From the NCBI GenBank assembly GCA_900552465.1, contig URZO01000056.1:1-28122 (forward strand): a stretch of 28,122 bases of DNA, given 5' to 3'. Both the position numbers and the translations under genes were made by a program. This document shows, in pieces, positions 1 through 9,000 of the stretch. The notes under the pieces are model-generated. The model was not told where the DNA came from and did no database searches. It saw only the letters and a list, made by a program, of their open reading frames with translations. The DNA is from an uncultured Parabacteroides sp. GTDB taxonomy: Bacteria > Bacteroidota > Bacteroidia > Bacteroidales > Tannerellaceae. The first letter of the stretch is position 1. Each line of letters begins with the position of its first letter.

Positions 1-34
1 CAGCTGAAGCAGACGGCAAAAGAGAGCCTGCGGC
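1..34 (-). repeat. 34-bp dispersed element, left inverted copy (cut by window edge)
   Basis: Read on the minus strand, this stretch matches positions 27661-27694 on the plus strand at 33 of 34 bases; the one difference is C versus T near the element start. A short dyad (ACGAGG at 35-40 with CCTCGT at 45-50) directly abuts it, just as a much longer dyad sits next to the right-hand copy. The element probably continues beyond the window edge. It is most likely a dispersed intergenic repeat; a recombination boundary is possible but not shown. Confidence 0.75.
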
Positions 35-129
35 ACGAGGTAAACCTCGTTTGTTTATACGTTAAATCATCACTAATATCAATAACTAATAAGAAAACAA
101 ATATATCAATCACTTAAACATATAAGATT

Positions 130-2934
130 ATGAAACTGCGAAATAGCGTATTATTCTTGCTCTCGATAGGGTTACTATCCCTGATGTCTTGCCGGAAAGG
201 ACCGGCCGAACTGTCTTTGGCCGGTGAGTGGCAATTTGCTTTAGACCCGGAAGATGCCGGAATAGGGCAGGAGTGGCAGAATAAAGAGTTAGGAGACATG
301 GTCCGTTTACCTGGATCATTGCAGGAACAGGGAAAAGGAGAAGATGTCAGCCTGGACACGAAATGGACAGGCCAGATTGTCGACAGTTCCTGGTATAAGG
401 CTCCCGAATATGCCCGGTACCGGCAGGCGGGTAACATCAAAGTGCCTTTCTGGTTGAATCCGGACAAGCATTATGTCGGTGTCGCCTGGTACCAGAAGAA
501 GGTGAATGTCCCTTCCGGTTGGGAGAACCGTCCGGTCGTCCTCGAATTGGAGCGGACGCATTGGGAAACCACTCTCTTCCTGGATGGCGAAAAGGTCGGG
601 GAGCGAAACTCCTTACAGACGCCCCACCGCTATGTCCTGGATGGACTGAATGCCGGTGAACACACTGTTACGCTGCGTGTGGACAACCGCCTCTATGTCG
701 ATGTAGGCATAAATGCACACAGCGTCTCCGACCATACGCAAAGTAACTGGAACGGGATTATCGGCGATATGAAGTTGTCGGCAAAACCCTCCTTGTATAT
801 CGGGGCCGTACGGATCGACTCGGACATAAAGAATAAGCAGGCGGCGGTGAAGGTATGGCTGGAAGGGAAATCCGTCCAGGCGACCTCCACGGTTACCTTG
901 CAAGCCGAGACGTTGGCCGGTGAAGCCATCGGCACCCCCGTCCGTTTCTCAGTCGGGGCGGGAGAGAAGCCAGCCCATGTCGAAGCGACTGTCGATCTGG
1001 GAGAAGAGGCCCGGCTTTGGTCCGAACATGCTCCGAATGTATATAAGATGAGAGTCTCCCTGCAATCCCCCGATGGTATCGATGAGGCAAGCTATAATTT
1101 CGGTCTCCGCGAGTTCAAGGCGAACGGGACCCGCTTCGAGATCAACGGACAGCCCGTCTTCCTTCGGGGTACGTTGGAATGCTGCATCTTCCCCCTGACG
1201 GGTTATCCCGCCATGCAGCATGACTACTGGGCGAAGATCTACCGCACCTGCAAGGAATACGGCCTGAATCATGTCCGTTTCCATTCCTGGTGTCCCCCGG
1301 AAGCCGCCTTCCATGTGGCGGACAGTATGGGAATCTACCTTCAGGTGGAATGTGGTGCCTGGGCGGAGGTCGGTAGCGGCAAGCCGCAGGATGAATGGCT
1401 GAAGGAGGAGAGCGACCGCATCCTGCAGGAATACGGCAATCACCCTTCGTTCTGCATGATGGTATATGGTAACGAACCTGCCGGAGCGGGTCAGGTGGCT
1501 TATCTTTCTGGCCTGGTCGATTATTGGAAGAGCAAAGATACCCGCCGTGTCTATTCCAGCGCTGCCGGATGGCCGTATATCGAGAATGCCGATTACTGGA
1601 ATACCCCTAATCCGCGTATCCAGGCCTGGGGAGCCGGTGTGAACAGTATTATCAACCGGGAAGCCCCGCGTACGGATTACGACTTTTCCGGCATTATCCG
1701 TTCCGATATGCCGACCGTCAGCCATGAGATCGGGCAGTGGTGCGTCTATCCCAACTTCAAGGAGATAGAGAAATATACAGGCGTCCTGAAAGCCAAGAAC
1801 CTGGAGATCTTCCGGGAGACCCTGGCTGAAAAGGGAATGTCCGACATGGGAGAAAAGTTCCTCTACGCCTCCGGCCGCCTGCAGACCCTCTGTTATAAGG
1901 CGGATATCGAAGCCGCCCTCAGAACTCCGGGCTTTGCCGGTTTCCAGCTGCTCGACCTGCATGATTTCCCCGGACAGGGAACGGCGCTTGTCGGTGTGCT
2001 CGATCCGTTCTGGGATGATAAAGGATATGTTACGGGCAAGGAATACAGTATGTTCTGTAATGGCACCGTCCCGCTGGTCCACTTCCCGAAGATGGTCTGG
2101 TTGAATAATGAGGTGCTGGAAGCTCCTTTGGAAATGGCTCATTTCGGAGAGAAGGCAATGCCGGAAGCTGTTGTTCACTGGAGTATTGCGACTACCGGTA
2201 AACAGACTTTGCAGGAGGGGACTTTCACTCGCGAACTGCCTCTTGGCAATTGTATTCCTGTCGGAAATATCCGGTACGATTTATCTCAGGTAAAAGAACC
2301 GACCCAGTTGGTTGTCTCCGTTCAGGTAGAGAATACGGATATCCATAACCAATGGAACATCTGGGTCTATCCGGCAGTAAAGAAAGCTGTAGCCAGCCAG
2401 CCGTATATCACGACCCAGCTGGATAAAACAGCGCAGGATAAGCTGAATAACGGTGAGTCTGTTTTGTTGCTGACCTACGGAACCGTTCCGCCGGAAAAGG
2501 GAGGCGATATCCCTGTCGGCTTCTCCAGCATCTTCTGGAACACCGCCTGGACACGCGGGCAGGCTCCGCATACCCTCGGCATTTGCTGTGATGCGGAACA
2601 CCCCGCACTGGCCGCCTTCCCGAACGAAGGGGTGAGCGACTATCAATGGTGGGACCTGATGAGCCGTTGCGATGCCATGCTCCTGGACGATTACCCTGAA
2701 GGCTTCCGTCCGATCGTTCATCTTGTCGATGACTGGTTTACCAACCGCAAACTGGGGATGCTCTACGAAGCCCGTGTCGGCAAAGGCAAATTGTTGGTTT
2801 GCAGTGCCGACCTGCAGAATGACCTGTCCAAGCGTCCGGCAGCCGCCCAGTTCCGGCAAAGCCTCCTGGAATATATGGCTTCCGGACAGTTCAACCCTGT
2901 GCAGACGTTGGAAATCGATAAGATAAGATATTAA
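130..2934 (+). CDS. GH2-like exo-glycosidase, predicted lipoprotein (first of a tandem pair)
   Basis: This 934-residue protein is a predicted lipoprotein: a short hydrophobic leader ends in the lipobox L18-M19-S20-C21. The residues after Cys21 (RKG) lack the acidic signature of Bacteroidetes surface export, so a periplasm-facing anchor is plausible. A GH2-type jelly-roll domain and an immunoglobulin-like domain come first. A TIM barrel follows from about residue 335, containing HSWCPPEAAF and the paired carboxylates expected of clan GH-A: E449 in YGNEP as acid/base and E533 in SHEIGQ as nucleophile. After WNIWVYP (742-748) a C-terminal domain of about 190 residues may have a glutamine-amidotransferase-like fold; that is a guess from its pattern. 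The next gene is a paralogue 29 bp downstream, so they are probably cotranscribed. Substrate is unknown; beta-galactoside or beta-glucuronide are only generic GH2 possibilities. Confidence 0.85.
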   Translation: MKLRNSVLFLLSIGLLSLMSCRKGPAELSLAGEWQFALDPEDAGIGQEWQNKELGDMVRLPGSLQEQGKGEDVSLDTKWTGQIVDSSWYKAPEYARYRQAGNIKVPFWLNPDKHYVGVAWYQKKVNVPSGWENRPVVLELERTHWETTLFLDGEKVGERNSLQTPHRYVLDGLNAGEHTVTLRVDNRLYVDVGINAHSVSDHTQSNWNGIIGDMKLSAKPSLYIGAVRIDSDIKNKQAAVKVWLEGKSVQATSTVTLQAETLAGEAIGTPVRFSVGAGEKPAHVEATVDLGEEARLWSEHAPNVYKMRVSLQSPDGIDEASYNFGLREFKANGTRFEINGQPVFLRGTLECCIFPLTGYPAMQHDYWAKIYRTCKEYGLNHVRFHSWCPPEAAFHVADSMGIYLQVECGAWAEVGSGKPQDEWLKEESDRILQEYGNHPSFCMMVYGNEPAGAGQVAYLSGLVDYWKSKDTRRVYSSAAGWPYIENADYWNTPNPRIQAWGAGVNSIINREAPRTDYDFSGIIRSDMPTVSHEIGQWCVYPNFKEIEKYTGVLKAKNLEIFRETLAEKGMSDMGEKFLYASGRLQTLCYKADIEAALRTPGFAGFQLLDLHDFPGQGTALVGVLDPFWDDKGYVTGKEYSMFCNGTVPLVHFPKMVWLNNEVLEAPLEMAHFGEKAMPEAVVHWSIATTGKQTLQEGTFTRELPLGNCIPVGNIRYDLSQVKEPTQLVVSVQVENTDIHNQWNIWVYPAVKKAVASQPYITTQLDKTAQDKLNNGESVLLLTYGTVPPEKGGDIPVGFSSIFWNTAWTRGQAPHTLGICCDAEHPALAAFPNEGVSDYQWWDLMSRCDAMLLDDYPEGFRPIVHLVDDWFTNRKLGMLYEARVGKGKLLVCSADLQNDLSKRPAAAQFRQSLLEYMASGQFNPVQTLEIDKIRY

Positions 2935-2963
2935 AGTCCTGAAGTACTAAACAATAAATAAAC

Positions 2964-5723
2964 ATGAAACGACTCTCACTGTTATTGATCTCCCTCCTTA
3001 CCTGCCTTGTCGTGCAGGCGGAGGAATCCGGGCGAATGGACCTGTCCGGCCTGTGGCGCTTCCAGCTGGACCCGATGGGGTTCGGCAAGACACCCGGGTC
3101 TGAATTATATCTAAGTAAACTGACCGAAACGATCCTGTTGCCCGGCTCAATGGACGAGGGAGGTAAAGGCATTCAGAATATAGTGGCGCATGTGGACCGC
3201 CTGAGCCGCAAGTTCGAATACTGCGGACAAGCCTGGTACCAGCGTGAAGTAGTGATACCGGCAGACTGGAAAGGGAAAGAAGTGATCCTCTCGCTGGAAC
3301 GCTGCCATTGGGAAACGGCCGTCTTTGTGGATGGCGAGCCGGTCGCGACCGATGAACGCCTCTCCACCCCGAACCGCTTCGTCCTGACTAAACAATTGAC
3401 GCCCGGCCTGCACACCCTCACCCTCTGTGTCGACAACCGTCTGAAATACCCGATGGATCAGTGGACGCACGGAACGACCGAATATACGCAAACGAACTGG
3501 AACGGCGTTGTCGGCCGGATGGAACTGATCGCCAAACCGTCCTGCTACATCGAAAAGATGGATATCTATCCCGACACCGAAGCGAAGAAGGTGAAAGTCC
3601 GTCTGTCCCTTCATACCGGTGGCCAGCCGGGAAGTGGAGAACTGACCTTTCGTATTGCTGAAAAAGAGGGTAAGGAAATCTGCCGGGTTGCGATGCCTGT
3701 CTCTTTCTCCGGTGAGGCAGCTGTAATTGAGCAGGAGCTTACCTTGGGTAAAGAGATGAAACTGTGGGATGAGTTCACTCCTGCTTTATATGACTTGACA
3801 GCCACTCTCGATACGGGGGCAGGTATAGATTCCCGGTGTTCCGTTTTCGGTATGCGGAAAGTGGAGCAAGGTAAACATCACATTCGCCTGAACGGTCGTG
3901 ATATCCACTTGCGTGGAGTGCTGGATTGTGCCGTTTTCCCGATAACGGGTTATCCTTCGACAGATATAAAAGACTGGGCCCGGATATTCCGGACAGTAAA
4001 AGAGTACGGAATGAACCATGTCCGTTTCCATTCCTGGTGCCCACCGGAAGCCGCTTTCGATGCTGCCGACGAATTGGGAATCTATTTACAGGTGGAGCTT
4101 CCGATGTGGATCAAGGATGTAGGGCAATCTCCCGCCCGCCGCGACTTCTTCGAGAAGGAGATGTATGCCATACTGGACGAGTATGGGAATCATCCCTCTT
4201 TCCTCCTGTACTGCAACGGTAATGAGAACGAAGGCGACTTCGCCGTCCTGGAAGACCTCGTGAAGAAGGGGCAGGCCTACGATCCCCGTCACCTCTATTC
4301 CGCCTCCACAGCCCGTACGCACGTAAGGGCCGACCAGTATTACGCCTCCCATGTCGCCGCCGATGTCGGAGATAAGAACCGGCGCTGGATCACCGTCTAC
4401 GAAGGCAAGCCCTCTACCGACTGGGATCTCTGTGAGGAGTCGGCCATCGACGTACCGGTCATCGCCCACGAAACGGGCCAGCGCTGCATGTATCCGAACT
4501 TTGAAGAGATGAAGAAATACACCGGCGTGCTGGAACCCCGTAACTTTAAGATATTCCAGGATCGCCTCGCCCGCAACGGCATGCTGCACCAGGCCGATGA
4601 ATTTTTCCGGGCAACCGGCGCGCATACCGTCCTTCAGTATAAGGAGGTGAACGAAGCCCTGCTGCGCACTTCCACCTCCGGCGGCTTCCAGCTGCTCGGC
4701 CTTTCTGACTTCCCGGGACAGGGAAGCGCCTTCGTCGGCATCCTGGATGCTTTCTGGGAGAGCAAAGGATTGGTGACACCGGAGAAATACCGCGAGTCGT
4801 GTGCTCCGATCGTTCTCCTGGCACGTCTCCCGAAACGTACCTACACGAACGAAGAGACCTTCACCGCCAAGTTAGGCATCTATCATTTCGGCCTCGAGGC
4901 AATCCGCAAAGGGCAACTGACCTGGCAGTTGGAAAGCGAAAACGGAGAGATTGCCGGTCGGGGAAAGATCAGCCATAAAGAGATCCCGTTCAGCACGGTC
5001 GATTCCCTGGGCGTAATCAACGTTCCGCTGGACAAAGTCGCTACGGCCGGAAAGTATACGTTGAAAGCACGTATTGCCGGAGACGTATGCAACGAATGGA
5101 ACATCTGGGTTTACCCGGCTATCAAACAATCCGCATCCGAAGGATATACATACGTCCGCCAATGGGAAAAGGCTAAGGAATTGCTCCTGGAAGGAGAAAA
5201 CGTCCTGCTGATCCCCGACAGTTGTGCCGGGCGGAAAGCGCATTTCGCCAGCCATTTCTGGAATCCGATCATGTTCAACTGGAAACCGATGATCGTCGGG
5301 ACGCGTATCGAACACCGGCATCCCGTCTTCCGCGACTTCCCGACTTCCTACTATGCCGACTGGCAATGGTGGGACATCCTGAACTACGCTACGGCGGTGG
5401 ATCTGACCGATATGCGCACATTGACCCCCGTCATCCAGAGTATCGATACCTACGAAGTGAACCGCAAGCTCGGCATCTCGTTTGAAGCCAAGGTAGGCAA
5501 CGGGAAACTGTTCGTTCTCTGTGTCGATCCGGAAAAGGATATGGAAAAGCGCCCGGCCATGCAACAACTGCTGACATCCGTCCGCAACTATGTGGCCTCC
5601 GGCAGTTTCGCCCCCGCCGTCTCTTTGCAGCCGTATGAACTGGACGCATTGTTCGATTACGGTAAGATCCGCAATACGGAAACCCAATCGAGTGAAGCGA
5701 TCAGGCAACTTTTTAATCAATAA
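2964..5723 (+). CDS. GH2-like exo-glycosidase, predicted periplasmic (second of a tandem pair)
   Basis: This 919-residue protein has a type I signal peptide (MKRLSLLLIS..., likely cut after VQA near residue 19) and no good lipobox. It shares the whole domain order of the upstream gene: GH2 sugar-binding domain, Ig-like domain, TIM barrel, WNIWVYP linker at 712-718, and a C-terminal domain with WQWWD and NRKLG motifs. The predicted catalytic residues are E421 (NGNENE) and E503 (AHETGQ). Similarity to the upstream protein covers the full length, and HVRFHSWCPPEAAF is identical, so the pair arose by tandem duplication. One is lipid-anchored and the other soluble, and the residues next to the acid/base differ (GNEP versus GNEN), which suggests they have diverged in substrate or linkage. 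The true substrate cannot be read from the sequence. Confidence 0.85.
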   Translation: MKRLSLLLISLLTCLVVQAEESGRMDLSGLWRFQLDPMGFGKTPGSELYLSKLTETILLPGSMDEGGKGIQNIVAHVDRLSRKFEYCGQAWYQREVVIPADWKGKEVILSLERCHWETAVFVDGEPVATDERLSTPNRFVLTKQLTPGLHTLTLCVDNRLKYPMDQWTHGTTEYTQTNWNGVVGRMELIAKPSCYIEKMDIYPDTEAKKVKVRLSLHTGGQPGSGELTFRIAEKEGKEICRVAMPVSFSGEAAVIEQELTLGKEMKLWDEFTPALYDLTATLDTGAGIDSRCSVFGMRKVEQGKHHIRLNGRDIHLRGVLDCAVFPITGYPSTDIKDWARIFRTVKEYGMNHVRFHSWCPPEAAFDAADELGIYLQVELPMWIKDVGQSPARRDFFEKEMYAILDEYGNHPSFLLYCNGNENEGDFAVLEDLVKKGQAYDPRHLYSASTARTHVRADQYYASHVAADVGDKNRRWITVYEGKPSTDWDLCEESAIDVPVIAHETGQRCMYPNFEEMKKYTGVLEPRNFKIFQDRLARNGMLHQADEFFRATGAHTVLQYKEVNEALLRTSTSGGFQLLGLSDFPGQGSAFVGILDAFWESKGLVTPEKYRESCAPIVLLARLPKRTYTNEETFTAKLGIYHFGLEAIRKGQLTWQLESENGEIAGRGKISHKEIPFSTVDSLGVINVPLDKVATAGKYTLKARIAGDVCNEWNIWVYPAIKQSASEGYTYVRQWEKAKELLLEGENVLLIPDSCAGRKAHFASHFWNPIMFNWKPMIVGTRIEHRHPVFRDFPTSYYADWQWWDILNYATAVDLTDMRTLTPVIQSIDTYEVNRKLGISFEAKVGNGKLFVLCVDPEKDMEKRPAMQQLLTSVRNYVASGSFAPAVSLQPYELDALFDYGKIRNTETQSSEAIRQLFNQ

Positions 5724-5781
5724 ATAAGCAACAATCGGTACAAAGAGCAGCTTTTTTCCGTATATTTATGCAAAGCCGGTT

Positions 5782-5869
5782 GCCTGCCGACAATTGTCAA
5801 CAAGCCTGCCGACAATTGTGAGCAAGCCTGTCGACAATCGTCAGCAGGCCTGCTGACAGTTGTCGGCAA
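5782..5869. repeat. Four tandem 22-bp quasi-palindromic units
   Basis: Four units of exactly 22 bp run head to tail at 5782-5803, 5804-5825, 5826-5847 and 5848-5869. Each begins GCCTG and carries a variant of the palindrome GACAATTGTC (5789-5798, 5811-5820, 5833-5842, 5855-5864). Units 3 and 4 together contain a perfect 18-bp palindrome, GTCAGCAGGCCTGCTGAC (5840-5857), flanked by GACAA and TTGTC, so the transcript could form a stem of about 20 bp. No run of T follows. The array could be a protein-binding array, an RNA 3'-end structure or a dispersed palindromic repeat. Confidence 0.85.
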
Positions 5870-5993
5870 GCGTTTTCCCGGCGACTAAACCAATCTGCCT
5901 GCTCGGCAAATGATGAACATTCCGCCTCTGCTGCGACATTCTGAAGCAGTTCCGTTTTGTATCATTCTTTCTGTTTTTTGTTCCAGACAGACA

Positions 5994-6010
5994 TGTACTT
6001 GATTAGTACA
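5994..6010. promoter_or_regulatory. Inverted repeat TGTACT-N5-AGTACA, candidate operator
   Basis: A perfect 6-bp dyad with a 5-bp spacer ends 27 bp before the -7 element of the third GH2 gene. That is where an activator or repressor site would be expected. The binding protein is unknown; the AraC-type regulator at 14764 is the only regulator in the window. Confidence 0.4.
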
Positions 6011-6037
6011 GAAGGGGGAAAGATTTTAGATTGTCTG

Positions 6038-6045
6038 TATTTTTG
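6038..6045 (+). promoter_or_regulatory. -7 promoter element (TATTTTTG) for the third GH2 gene
   Basis: This matches the Bacteroidetes TAnnTTTG consensus exactly. No clear TTTG -33 partner is present at the usual spacing, which fits an activator-dependent promoter. Transcription would start near 6052. The promoter argues against translation beginning at the upstream in-frame TTG at 6031 and for ATG at 6082. Confidence 0.55.
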
Positions 6046-6081
6046 CATATCGGATTTTGTAAATATAAAACAGTAACAAGT

Positions 6082-9000
6082 ATGTGTATATATTTTCGGT
6101 GTAAAAGAGTATTATTCGGCGTGGGACTTATGCTCTCCCTTAGTTTGGGTTTGCAGGCCCAGCATAAAGATATGCAGCGGGTGGCGACAAACGACTGTGG
6201 AGTGGCGTCTGCGCAAGAGTTCCTGATCAAGGGAGATGATTATACATTGCCGGATTCTTTCACAGGCTCTAAGGAGGCGAAGACGTGCAACTTTGGCGGT
6301 ACCGTTATCTACGCCTTCGACCAGATGGATATACAGGCCGATTACCAGATGGAAGTCGTCTATCTGGCCGACAGCCGGAGGGAACAGCGTATTGTGGCCG
6401 ACGGCAACGAAGTGCAGACGCCTGTTGTGCTTGAAAAGGGAAAAGAGCAACGCTACGTGATCGATTTACCCAAGAAAGCCTATGCATACGGGCAGTTGGT
6501 GCTGGTATTCGAGGCCTTGAAAGGAGACAATGCCATTGTCTCGGAACTGAACCTGTATTCATCCAATCCCACCCGCTTGAAACCTTTCGGGGAAGAGCGT
6601 AAAAAGGAATTGGTGCATACGCAGGCTTATACGGTGGATACTGCCGTTTGTGCAGAAAAGGTCTTACCTATATATACAATTAAACCTCATCAGGTTGCCG
6701 GTGTGTATAATCCGGTTCTTTCGTTAAACGGAACCTGGCTCTTTAATGAAAAGCCCGATGCCCGCTTCTATGAACAGAAACTGGATAATGGGAACTGGAA
6801 GCCGATTGTTGTGCCGGGACAGTGGTCTATGCAAGGCTTTAAGGTCGACTCTGCCGGTTTCGGAGCTTACCGGACTACGTTTACTTTGCCGGCAGACTGG
6901 CAGGGGAAACAGGTGAAACTTCGTTTCGATGGCGTTTCCAGTGAGTCGGTCGTTTATTTGAATGGAAAGGAAATCGGTTCCCACATGGGAGGGATGACGG
7001 CTTTTGACTTGGACGTGACAAAGGCTCTGAAGGCTGGAGAAAACAGCCTGGCTTTGAAGGTTCGGAGTGAGTCGCTGGCCGATATGTTAGGGAGCCTGAC
7101 GCAATATGCAGCGCATCAGTTGGGCGGTATTACCCGTAAAGTGACGCTCTTTGCCGTTCCGGAGATCCATTTGGCTGATCTTCGTATCGTGACGGACCTG
7201 GATGATGCATATAAAGATGCAGACTTGAAAGTATATGTTTCGGTGGCCAACTCTTCCGGAAGCGTCCGGAAGGATGTTTCGGTTCGCCTTTCTATCTCGG
7301 GTCTTCCCGTTGTTTTGAATCAGAATATTCCGGAGATAGCCGCCGGTTCGGTCTGGAACGGCTGGTTGACCGGAAAAGTCGCTTCTCCCCGGAAGTGGGA
7401 TAACGAACATCCTGATCTGTATACCCTGAAACTGGAAGTCGGCACCTCGGACAAGGTTGTCGAACAGGTGGAGAAACGCTTTGGTTTCCGCGAAGTTCAG
7501 ATTCAGGGAAATCGTTTGTTGGTGAACGGGAAAGCCGTTAAGTTGAGAGGAGTCTGCCGTCACGAGATGCACCCGTTGACTGGGCGTGTGATGAATCCGG
7601 AACTGGAACGGAAGGATGTCGAGCTATACCGGGATGCGAACTGTAATTTTATCCGTACTTCTCATTATCCTCCCTGCGAAGAACTATTGGATATTTGTGA
7701 TGAACTGGGGATGTTTGTGGAAGTGGAAGCTCCGGTCTGCTGGATCGGCCATCATGCAAATGAGAACTGGAAGGTGTTGAACTACCGGTCCCCTGAATAT
7801 TACCCGTATGTGCTGCAAGCCAATATGGAGATGATCCAATTCTACCGGAATCATCCGTCCATCCTTTTCTGGTCGATGGCAAACGAATCGTATTGGAATA
7901 AAGAATTTGCGCAGGTACAGGTTTATATGGAAAAAGCAGATCCTACGCGTCCGTTCACGTTCCATGACCAGGCCTATGGCGGATTTAACAACCAAGGAAG
8001 TACCGCTCCGATTGCCAATATCCATTATCCGGGTCCTAACGGATATAAGGTTGCCGCCAAGAGCGACCGCCCGATGACGTATGGCGAATATTGCCATTTG
8101 AATGTCTATAACCGGAGCGAGCTGGTGACAGATCCCGGCATCCGGAGTGACTGGGCGCTGGCATTGGCGCCTACATGGGATAATATGTATAAGACACCCG
8201 GCGTTCTGGGCGGTTCTATCTGGTCGGGAATCGATGATATATTCCAGATGCCGAACGGTGATGCCGTCGGTTATGGTCCCTGGGGGCCGATCGACGGATG
8301 GCGTCGTCCGAAACCGGAATACTGGGATATGAAAAAGATCTACAGCCCGGTCCGTGTGGAAACAAAGGCCTTGTCTCCGTCCGGAGAATTAGTCATTGAC
8401 CTTGAAAACCGGTATACGTATACGAATCTGAACGAGCTGCGGATCAACTGGTCGTACGGAGAGGAGAAAGGTACGGCCTTTGTTGACCTGAAGCCCGGTG
8501 AGAAGGGACAATTCCGCGTGCAGATCGCACATCCGGAAAAGGCGAATGAGCTTTATCTCTCTTTTGTCGACCCGCGCGGGTTTACAACCGACGAGTATCT
8601 GATTCCGGTCGGAAGGCAAGTGCAGAATGAACTGCAGGCGCTACCGGCTGTTCCGACCCGCCTGAAAGAGAAGAAAGATCGTTATGTCATAACCGGAAAG
8701 GATTTCACCTGTGAGATCAGCCGTGTTTCTGGACAGATACTTTCGGTCAGGAAAGGAAAGACCGAAATCCTGAATGGCGGCCCGTGGCTGATGGCGTTGC
8801 CGTTGACCGGAGGCGGATGTTTTCCGAATCATAATGCCAATACGCCGGTCTTCAATGATCTGTGTTCTGATTGGCAGGTTGAGAAAGTGGAGGCCGTTCA
8901 ACAGGGAAATGATGCCGTGATCAAAGTAGCGGGCACATACAAGGAGTTTGCCGGTTCTTATGATCTGAAGGTTAATGCAAATGGCGAGTTGTCGGTGGCT

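Larger units (their letters stand above)
5724..6081. other. 358-bp intergenic region: repeat array, dyad and promoter
   Basis: No gene is visible between the second and third GH2 genes. The region holds a 22-bp tandem palindromic array (5782-5869), a perfect 6-bp inverted repeat (5994-6010) and a -7 promoter element (6038-6045). It therefore looks like the 3' end of one transcript followed by the control region of the next. Confidence 0.7.

Noticed and set aside
949..2178. Open frame of 409 codons on the minus strand inside the first GH2 gene
   Set aside because: It lies wholly within a full-length, conserved plus-strand gene and its translation shows no recognisable domain.
4872..5720. Open frame of 282 codons on the minus strand inside the second GH2 gene
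   Set aside because: Same pattern as the other antisense frames, and it follows the codon bias of the real gene.
5782..5869. CRISPR array
   Set aside because: The 22-bp units abut directly with no spacers and are imperfect; no cas genes are present.
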